In this document: piece after piece, positions 12,401 to 23,700 of the stretch
How positions within the stretch are numbered: the stretch's first letter is position 1
How the letters are laid out: every line of letters starts with the position of its first letter
From: Phoebastria nigripes
Taxonomy: Eukaryota > Chordata > Aves > Procellariiformes > Diomedeidae
Direction of reading: 5' to 3'
Length of the DNA stretch: 64,000 bases
NCBI GenBank assembly: GCA_035582835.1
Contig: JAYKAV010002319.1
Coordinates: forward strand, 186,001-250,000
Position numbers and translations under genes: made by a program
The notes under the pieces: model-generated
Database searches by the model: none
What the model saw: only the letters and a program-made list of their open reading frames with translations
Told to the model about the DNA's origin: nothing

Positions 12401-15400
12401 GTTCAGAATGTGATTAATTCAAAGGCATCTATGAGGCACTGGGTCCCACAAAGTTCAGTGAAATGAATGCTCTCTGCAGGCCATGCAAAGCAGAGAAAGA
12501 GCTACTGAAAGCAGCCGCCATTGCTGTCTGCCTGTAAGCCTGCAGCTTTATATTTTTATTTATCCTTAAAATGTGCATGTGGCTTCCTTTCCTTTTTTTC
12601 TTTGAGAAGGTTGAATGTTTTTTTAGCAGTTTAACAAGAGTTTTTGCTGAGGGACTTCCTCTATCTTCATTGGTAACCACAGCAGCTAGGGTCAGCTTCT
12701 AGCTTGACCTAGACTGTTCCTTGATGTTCCCTTTGCTGCGTTACGAGAAAGGATGCTGAGGAGCCATTTCTGATGTGTTGGTGGTTTTNNNNNNNNNNNN
12801 NNNNNNNNNNNNNNNNNNNNNNNNNNNNNNNNNNNNNNNNNNNNNNNNNNNNNTTTTTTTTTTTTTCTTTTTCCTTCCTCCCCTTCCCCTCTTGTTGAGC
12901 TAGTTGGTTGTGAGTTTAGGGGAGAATATTTGAGGGTGGAGGAAAACAAGAGGTTTCTTGTGACTGTCAAGCCATTACAGTTTTGGCAGTATTTTAGTGG
13001 AAAAAAAACCACGCAAGATATGAATAATAAATAATAAATTTGTTTTAAAAAATCCAACAGATCTGGAACCGCTTGCCACACTTGAAAGCTGTTGTGCTAT
13101 ATAAGGACTCCATTCCAGAGAGACTTCCAAATTTGTATACGGTATGTGAATGCTAGAACAGAGTTATAATTCATGGGGTATTATTTATTTGATGAATTTC
13201 TACTATGTTTAATCTGTGGAATGTCTACCATTTAGAATGCGTTGCTGTGTTCCAGCAAACACATTCAAAAGCTTCATCAGCTTTTTCTGTTTAATTTACC
13301 TGTAACTTCATGTTTGAGACTTGACNTTTAAAATTAGAGCTACCTTGCTTAACTGTCTGTCTTGTGTCTTCCTGGTTTTTTACTTGACTGGATTAACAAA
13401 ACACCTGTAGGCTTCAGGTGGGAATGTGTACTCTCAAACCATTAAAAATAAAAGTTGTCCACTGGTGCTAGTGAAAACTGAATTGTGGTTAGCTACACTG
13501 GATCCAAGAACATGAAAATGCTTGTACTTTTACAGATGATAGTTGCATTTTGTTTGCACCAAATATTTCTGGTGATAGGCAACAAGTGAAGGGAAATAGC
13601 TATGGACTACACAGAGGAGCACATTTTCTTAGTATATGTAGAATGTTCGTATCACATGGTAAAAATAAAGCAGAAAAAGGGACAGAGCCAGGATCAGAAA
13701 TTTCTGAGTGGTAGAAGTCCAGCCTTTAACGTAAGAAATGTGAGGACTTTAAGCAGAACAGATTTTTGTAAACATGTTAGTCAATATATTTTGAAAATAT
13801 AATTGAAAATAGTTAAGTAGTAAGAATACAAAAATCAACATTTTAAGTGGACTACAGATGATCAGATTCTGGGCTGAAAAACTTCAACTGGGGAAAAAAG
13901 ATATTAATGAAGAGTGAACAGTGTAGAAATATTTATCAAAATTGCAAATATTTTAAATCTGAGGGGTTACTAGGTACACAAGAAAAAAATCTTCTGCACT
14001 TGTTTTAATCATGTCTTCTTTTGCTATGTTGAATAGCATAACTGTTAATAATAAACAGTTACTCTTACAATATTGTGCGTACTGGTATAAAGTATGCCTT
14101 GCATCTCAGTACAATAAAAAAATTAATACAAAGATGATCTTACTATTTATATTTCTTAGTGAAAGGAATAAGTATTAGCAATTAATTCTGGAACAACATT
14201 CAGTTGCTGAAGCCTAAATGCCTGAGAATTGATGTATTTGAAAACACCCCTGTTCAGGTGTCATGTTGGACACATTTTCTCAATGGAGAAGGGTAGCTGT
14301 GAGAGTGTCTGACAGTTGCCATAGTTTATGTTGTCTAAAGGAAAAATTGGAGATCAAATCACCGAAGACAGAAATGATTATTTATTAGGTTTGATGTAAA
14401 GCAAACNGCCGGAACCACATGGCATTTGATAAAAGGGATTTGTGTTGCAAGTTGACAGCTAATGTGTAATGAGCAATTGCTGCAGAAAGGGCAGAGCCCT
14501 GGTTCACAGATCAGTGCATGTTTCCAGAAGGAGAACATGTGTGTGACTGTTTGTTTGTACCTTTCACACTCTGTGGAATGGGAACACTGTCTGTTGCAGG
14601 TACTGTTCAGTAAACAAAGCCTAGGCAACAAATTCACAGTGATTAACGCATTCTAGTATGAGAAGACAGTAAGGTCAGGAAAACAGGAACAACTGCTAAG
14701 TCACATAGAAATAATTACATCCTTGACACCTCCAGACTTTCCAGGAGCTAGGGAAACTGATGCAGCCACATTCTGTGGGAAGGGACAGGATGTGACAAAT
14801 CCTCTACTTGCTACAGAGCTGTGCATTGTACTGCCTCTCTTTTCAGAGATGTGTTTTTTTCAAAGAAAGTATAAAACTGATGACTGGTAATTAGAAGAAC
14901 CCTTAGGACAGCCTTGCCACCCAAGAAAAGGAAGTCTAGGTGCCACAGAGGCTAACTATTGTAGCCTTAGTAGCACACTGGCAATGGCAGAGGTCTGAAG
15001 GAAACAATGAACTCCCCCTCAAGCACAGAGTCCGCTTTTTTACCTCTGCTGTCCTTCACATCATCCCTTTTACTGCTATGTGGTCCTAGATAATATCTCC
15101 AAGAAATCATCGAAGAATGCAGGTGCTGCATCTTGCATTTGAATAACACAGTTCTGTAGCACAGTATGAATCGTCTGATTCCAATGGGAAACTGACAGTT
15201 TGGTTATTGACTTTCTTAAAAAATGTTGTTATACNCTAGTTTTCAATTAGCATTGAAATCAATGGTACACTTAGCAGCATATCAGGTGCATGCAATAAAA
15301 GTATCTGGGAACAACCAATGTAACATAGAGGATCAGGTTCAGCATTCTTCTGGGCCAATTTGTGTGGCACAAAAGTCCAGCATCATAAAAGGTTTAGCTC

Positions 15401-18400
15401 ATTCTAGATTGAGCCAAATTTGAATGGAAGCTGTGACCAGCGTCATATGCTCTGTTTGCTATAAAACAGCAGATAATTTGGGCAAACATTCACATATCTA
15501 GATGATGATGCTTTTGCAAAGAAGCTTTCATCCAATTGCTTTATATTTATGTTTGTATTTATATAGAGGAGAAGGAATTATAGATGGAATGTCACAAGTG
15601 TACTCTTACTTAAAAACAGTACATCCAGATTCCTTTAAATAAGACTCAAAATCATTCTACCAGTGTGAGATAGTAACAGAATTTTAGCCTCTATGACTTG
15701 TCCATAGTATCCATCTTCGAGGAGGAATAGTATTACCATTCCCTTCTTAGACACTGGAAAGACTCGTGGCAGCACAATTTTAGTCTATTTGCAATTCGCA
15801 CATAAAGTTCTAAACTATTTTATCATACTTCTTACATAGGCAAGACCTGGTGAACCTTGCCTTGGAAACATGTTTAGAGCAAGGCACTGAAATTTTCTGC
15901 CATTTTTGAGACTGATAAGGTACTGCATCTTTCCCACTTGTAAGAAGCCGTTTGATATCCTGTATTTTCTGTTAAATGTTCTAGATGGAAGAGTTTCTGG
16001 AGTTGGGAGATGACATATCTGATACTACTTTGGATGATATTATTAACTCCCAAAAGCCAAATCAATGCTGTGTACTAATATACACATCCGGAACAACTGG
16101 GAAGCCAAAAGGAGCCATGCTGAGTCATGACAATGTATGTACTTTAGGCTCTTCCTTTAGCATAAAAATAGCAAAGTATGAGGATATTTACTCCTGTGTT
16201 TTGAAATGACTGGTACATACTAGAGCCTTGAAATCCTTTTGCTTTTGCAACATGGATAGTGTACCACAAAGCAATATTCAAAATGCAGTCAGCTGTTTCT
16301 GGTAAAGTATAAGCATGGTAAAGAACGAAACTCCATTCAAACTAGAACTTCACAAGGTTGAACAGTTTGTTATGAATATCAATTTTTTATTCACTGGTTT
16401 TCTTGTGCGATATGATGCATATTTTCATAAATAAAATTCACAGATTGCCATAGAGTCTCTCAGGTGATGTCACAGGTCATCTTAAAACAAACAAATCATA
16501 TACATCAGCCAGCCACTATCAAAACAGCCTGATAGACTGCTTTTGCAAATTTTATTAAAATTGGAGGTGGATGTGTGGGTTTTTTTTACTTTGGCATCAT
16601 TATATTCCTAGACTTGGGTTTCTACATCTGTCACTTGAGGATAATACAACTCTAGTGCATAGCCCTGGTACTTAAATAGCCCTACCTGCATTGTTGCGAA
16701 CAGAAAATTTTCCAGTGATAGGGAAAAGCAAAGTTGTTTGCAAAAAGGACTTTCCTCAGAGGTCTGCTAGCAAAGATCTGGACTGTAGTTGTTTTGGCGT
16801 TTAATATATTTTATTTTTTTTAAGGTGGCTGAGTGGGAGTGGAAAGTGGTAGGGAGCCTTTCTGAACACATAGACAATCTGTGAAAGGGCTGGTCTAAGT
16901 TGTGGCTTCTCCTCTTAAAATAATGCAGAAACTATTGCAGACATGCACACTGTGAGGAGCAATTCACCCAGTGAATAGGGAATCAGTACAGTAGTAAATG
17001 GAAGCAGAACATAGTGAACTTGATAGACAAAAAGAGTGATCCGACGTTGCATATCCTATGCTCTTCCATCTCAAAGGAGTCTGGTGTCATTTCCATGTTA
17101 GCCGCCAAACTATTCCTGGCTGCTGATCACAAACAGACTATTTTTATGTTGATGAACGGTGGAAAACATGCCTTGCCTGCACCTGTGCTGCTGCCTTCTT
17201 TAGTCAAAAGATGTTTGCCACTGTCCATGTGCAAAACCAATGCTGAGTCAGTCATATATGCACCCACACAGATCTGCTGTGAGTGTGCCTGCATGCTTGG
17301 AGGAGAAGCAATCAATATAGCCACATCTCAAAGATACCCCATTCTGCCTACTGTGTAAGTCTCCCATAGCCACTTCTCCAATGCTGCCATCTAAACTTGG
17401 AGTGGCCTGGCTTGACAGGATGCTGCTCCTTAAAAACCTCTCTTGAGAATATATATTTCCATAGACCAAATGTACACTTGTACCTTCTAATTTATTACAA
17501 AGAAGAGGAGCTGGCAGGAGCATACTGTGATAACAAGTATTGCACGTGATTTGTATCTCTTCCCTGCCATCTTGAATAATGTCATTTCTGTGTGCTGCCC
17601 TACCCATTTTAGATTACAGACTCCTCTGAGAATGAGCTGTTTGTTTTGTTTTGTTTTGTGGTAAGGTTTTTTTGCTGTGCTCATATATCTTCTTCCCCCG
17701 CCCATACCATCACATATATTTGTGGGTCTTCCATATGCTATATTCTGATAATGAAGATAGGCATATTTAGCATCCTCGAACTGCATCTTCTGAGATAAAG
17801 TGGGAATTAGGAAGAAGGGGGGGAAACATCATACAGTTTCACTAAGAAGTCAAGCAGCACATCTTCAAAAATATTCACGCGTGCAGTGCTGCTCATGGCG
17901 GGGGGGGGGGAGTGTCACTTGTGAACCACTGTGGTGAATATCCCAGAGGCTTCCAGAGGAGCAGTATACAGCTGCTGTCTTCCTCATTAGTGCTTAGCCA
18001 GGTGATCAATACAAGACAATGAGCTCGTTGCTGATACTAAACTGTCCTGTGAGCTCACTAAACATATAGGCATAGCACTAGTGAAAAGTGCCGGCTTGAT
18101 AGAAAGTATGCACAGCAGGAGAGTTGCGAAAGAAAGGGCAGATCAATTTACTCCTTGTCTATCCAGCCCATGACTGCCCTGCTCAGTGTGTCGCTAGGGC
18201 NTGGGGAGTTGGTAGTGTTCAGGCAGCAGAAAGACTGCATTTACTTCTGTTATCTGCAAGTCTGTGTTGCTGCTAAGCTCATCCTGCTTTTGACTGAGTG
18301 TCCCCCAGAGAATTGACAGTCTGGTGTGTTGTCAAAGATTGCGATGTCTTCAGCAATTTCTGTGAGCACAGATTCTTCATAGTTACATTAGCGTAGCATG

Positions 18401-20661
18401 AGGATCCTTGCTTTGTGTTAAAAGGAAAAAAGAAAAAAACCACACCATACCTTATGTGTTTTATTATTTATTTAAACAGGTAACTTGGACATCAGCACAT
18501 TGCAGCAGAGCAGGAGATATGCAACCTGCAGAGGTCCAACAGGAGTCTATAGTCAGTTATCTCCCACTCAGCCACATAGCTGCGCAGATATATGACCTGT
18601 GGACTGGAATCAAATGGGGAGAGCAAGTTTACTTTGCTGAGCCAGATGCTCTGAAGGTATCTGTCTTGTATGGCACCTAATTAAGCTTGCACTTCTTCCT
18701 CTTAGAAGACATCCCAAGGAGAGAATATGATCTTTGAAGAGGTGCAGAAGGTGAAGGTTGGGAGTCCATTATTGTAAGAATTATGGAAAAATAAAATCCA
18801 TTAGACTTGTGATCCAGTGCTCTAGACTCCAATTAAAATGTATAATCCAGATCCATAAGCTTCTATTAAGGCAGAAGAATATGCATCTAAAGCAAAAGAA
18901 GTATAAGCAATTTTTGGAGGAAAGGGAGGCACAAGGAACTAAACCACTGATGCATTTTCCTTCTTGTATACATACCTCCCCAGATGTGTCAGAGCTGGCA
19001 CATGTTAGTGCGTATGTCTGACTGAAGTAGGTTCAGCAGTCCTTCTTTATATCCTACATGTTTAGTGATGTTCTACATGTTAGCATTGCAAGATGCAGAC
19101 TGCATTACCAAACCTCTTTATCACTGCTGTGAACCTTTTGCAATGTTTTGAAATGATTTAATGATTTTAACAGGGCAGCTTGATCAACACACTGAAAGAA
19201 GTGCAGCCAACGTCTCACATGGGAGTTCCCCGAGTATGGGAGAAAATCATGGAGAAATTAAAGGATGCTTCTGCTCAGTCAGGATTTATGAAGAAGAAAA
19301 TCCTGTCATGGGCTATGTCACTTAGCTTAGAGAGAAACCTAAACTGCTCAAGCAGGTATGTATTACAATGAGTGAGATTTCCGTCAACCTGAAAGTAGCT
19401 ACCTGCTTGTAATAAACTATGAAGCATCAATGAGACTCTAAGTGTAAATGGGTAAAATTTGGCCTGGCAACACAGCANATATAATGCAAGAGGGAGGGTG
19501 TAGTTATCAATTACAGTAGGCTGATCTTAAACACAGGTGACTGTTAAAGTGTCCCTCCATCCTCCCTGAGAACATACTCCCACTGACACATCCCCCAACT
19601 CTGTGTCTTCTGTGAATTGAACAGGTTAGTTTTCAGCTGGGAGAGTTTCCTGATGCTATGCACCATGTGACTGTGCAAGTGCTAGTTACTGGTGTGAGGG
19701 AAGGGCATGAATTTGGAGGAGGTGTATGAGTGGTGGGGAAATTTTGGGGGAGCCCAGACAGACTGGCTCATGACAGTTTGGGGTATGCACCATGTGAGTA
19801 AGAACATCTTATCTCCACAGAGAAACTCAGGGACACTGCCAGCAAATTCTCTGACCTCTTAAATACATTATCTCTGTTCTGAATAACATTGATGTTTTTC
19901 TCCATAAGATTGCCCAGATAAAGAATGTTGTATAAATTCAAATATTAACTTAATTCGCAATTCTTTCCTGTTCCAAAGTTTTTTAAAGCATGACACAATG
20001 AAGTGTGAAATTGCTTACAGAAAATGGTATTCCAAAAGATCGTGCAGTGATACTGCTTTGCTTGTCTGATCATTCAGCTTCTTGAATAGTCCTGCAAATT
20101 TCAGATTTTAGTGGTATAGGTTCTCACAGACACATTTAACTGATAAAGAATCAGGAATACAAGAGCTTTGTTTTATACAATGAGTTTTTATAGATTCTTT
20201 ATGTATTTTCAGTATTCAGACATCTCAAGAGTTAGAGTTCACTAGCAACAAAAGACACTGAATAAATGAAAAAAGGACAAGTATGACAAATGTAACTTCT
20301 GTCAACACCTAAAACCAAATGGCAAATATATCTCTAAACAAAATTTGTGTCTGATTTTGTTTTGGAAATTTCATAGGTTGCTCTGACTTACTGTCTCCTT
20401 CTCTTGTGTGTTTTGCACTCAGCAGTGATTTAAAGCAATTCTGGACAAGGTTAGCAGACTACTTAGTGCTTGCAAAAATACGCAATGCACTGGGTTTTTC
20501 TTCTTGTCAGAAGCACTTTTCTGGTGCTGCTCCTCTCAATACAGAAACACTGTATTTCTTCTTGGGTCTGAACATCACCCTGTATGAGGCCTATGGGATG
20601 AGTGAGACCACAGGCCCACATTGCCTATCTGGGCCCTATATTTACAGGCAGCACAGGTAAC

Positions 20662-20701
<40 letters not shown>

Positions 20702-23700
20702 TTTTTTTTTTTTTTTTTTTTTTAAATAAGGTATGTTTCATTATATTTGTGAGAAGAGTATTTACTTAGTTCAGCAAAGATCTTATTGCTTATTTTGTTT
20801 TCTCTCAATGCATTGCCACTCTATTGTGACTTTGGGAGGCAAAATAATTTCCAGGTCAGAAGCTGAACACATGGCCTCCATAACAAGCCACGCCAAGAGT
20901 ACTGAGTGATCTACAGCATTATATGCAGAACACAGTTACTAAATCTGATGTGTATCCTAGCCCTGGCCCAGGGTAGGATAGCTTTCAAATGCAAGACCTC
21001 AAATACAAAAGTATTTTTACGCCTGAAGATACAGAGGGAAAAAAACAGGAAGCACAGGGCGAGATAGACAGCCGAAAAGTGCTTAGATACCCTAACATAT
21101 CTGCCCTAGTGAATTAATATTCCATAGCTTTCAAACAGTTAAGCAGGGTGTTATTTACAGCCACTAATATTTTGATAGATTCAGGGATTTGATGTGTTAG
21201 GCGTCTTGTCAGTATTATGTTCAGTATTTCTGTGCTCCTTGTGGTTTTTTCTGCTCTTCTCCGATAGCTGTGGTAAACCAGTACCTGGTTGCAGAGTGAA
21301 ATTGGTGGATGAAGATACAGAAGGCAATGGAGAAATCTGTTTCTGGGGAAGGACTGTTTTCATGGGTTATTTAAATATGGAAGACAAAACAAAAGAAGCC
21401 TTTGATGAGGATGGGTGGCTGCATTCTGGAGATTTAGGAAAATTAGACAAGGATGGCTTTCTCTATGTCACTGGAAGAATTAAAGGTAATAAGCAAAAGC
21501 TTGCTCCATGTTTATGGTGACTGTTCAGCACTGTTCAGTCACATGTCAGATGTGACCCATCTAATTAAGTGTCTTTCCTCTAATGCCAGCAGCATTGACC
21601 TAATAGGAAGGTAAAATAAACTTTCCTATGAGGAAACCATGGTGTGCCCTGTTAAGGAAAGGTTTCCCTTTAGTCTTTAATAGGTGGACATGATTCAGTT
21701 CCTACAACGAGGCTTTTTATCTCCCAGACTTTTATTCAGTATTAATTACAATGAGTAATATAAAATAATAATGCAGGTTTAATGTGTCTTCTTCGATTCT
21801 AATGATCCACTAAGCTGTCCAGTCTCCCTTTGGATCTTGCTAAATTGTCTTAATTGCACATTAGAATGTTTAGACAGTGATGAGAGACAACCCTCTGTTA
21901 TATAAAAGTTGTTGCTGTAGGTCAGAGCTAGGTTCCTCTGATGCCTTAGGTGATGTGTTTGCTGAGACTAGTATTGAAGCTTGAGAGCAGAAGGGAAAGT
22001 TAAAGCTAAAACAATAAACTTAGGTATTACTACAGTACATAGCTTGAAGTCTCACGTGAGTAAGACTGGTCACTTGCTTACTTGGAAGCTTTTTTTCACG
22101 ATACATATTCAGAGAGTGGGATTGGTCACAGTCGAGATGTAACTGAAGAAGATTTAAAAATTGAGTAACTATCATCTTAGAATATATGATGAATCACTAG
22201 GGAGATAACATGGATGAGTGAGTTTGTCATAGGGTGACATAGCGTCCTGTTAGGAATCAGGACTTAAGTATATACTATTAATAGCCTGCACCAAATGCAG
22301 CTATCTTGATTTTAACTTGCTTTCTTGTCTGATTCATTTTCCTTTAGCATAGCAGTTAGCAACTCCTAGTCTCATTCTGTCATAACATTTGTGTTTCACT
22401 TACATCTTCCTTGATTGCTTAACTAATAACAATTACTCTAAATTACCGGACAGGTACACCATCTGGGATAAAATAACTGTCTGTCCAGCTTCATTAAAGT
22501 TTTAAATCCGAGTCCAAATAAGGTAAAATCGAATAGAAGGTAGTAAAGAAGCTTTTCTTCTAGTGACTGAACCAGGACTTCTTCCTTTGGTTCTGTGGGT
22601 CTCATGAGTTTTAGGACTCATTAGTTGCAAAGCACAAAGATGCAGCTAGAGAAGTCCATACAAGGGGAGTATTTGTAGAGGTGTGGAAAAAGTTGTTACA
22701 ATTATTACACTTGTCTGGATCAGCTGGGAAAAAGCTGGCATCTCAGACAATGAAAAACTAAGTGCCAGAGAGATTGGTAGAGGATCTAAGACAAAAATGG
22801 GACTATGGCAAAAGGAGGGGGGAATGAAAGGAAAAAATAGACCTAGACAAGTTTGGATACACAACTAACTATGGTATATAATCTGTGGCTTGACAGAAGT
22901 CTCTCAGTCTATAAAGAGTTCTTGTGCTTCCCCAGATGTGTGCACTGTGTTGACTAGGGAGAGAAATAACTTTTATAGTTACGAGATCAATGCCTATTCC
23001 ATACCAGAAGGTTGAGTATAGACTGGAAGTTATTTCTCATCATAGTTCTTATGGAGGAGTAGTGATGGTAGGGCCCAAACCTGTGAATGCTGAAAGGGTG
23101 CTATATTCCCTTGATTGCATCTAAATTCTTCAAGTTTATCACTGACAGGGAATCAGGTACCAAACCCGATCCTTAATACATACAATCAGCTGCATTATTA
23201 CACAAAGGACTGGTATACCATTTGTCTGCGTTATTTGTTGAAGCATGTTCTGAAATGCTGCAGAGACTATTATTTGAGGACAGTGAGAAGTCACCAGTGT
23301 AATGAAAGCAAAGAGTTGGAATTTACTTAGATAATACTCAAATTTGTAATAATTGCAATGAATACATGTATTATACTTCAGAATGAATGCATTCAAACAA
23401 AAATGCACATTCCTTTATCAGTAGAATAAGGTATCACTACCATTGTTTACAAACCTGAAAATATTAAGATTCCAATCTGTCATTATATTCCCCTCATGTC
23501 AAAAGTAGGGCAGGAATCACTACTTCCACTGCAGAGTTCCTCTCTTAAGATCTTGACTTCTCCCTCCTCACACTCCTCTCTCCCTTCTTTCCATGTTGCT
23601 TTTATGGAGCCCTCCTGCAGTAGTAACTTGTTTTTGTCTGACCCCTCTTGGTGGCTTTAAGAATTAGTTTTAATCATGATGTTAACAATGAACTTGCTTT

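Noticed and set aside
17014..17786. Cluster of 60-120-codon frames on both strands in an ACSBG1 intron
   Set aside because: The frames overlap each other on both strands without splice-signal support or known motifs.
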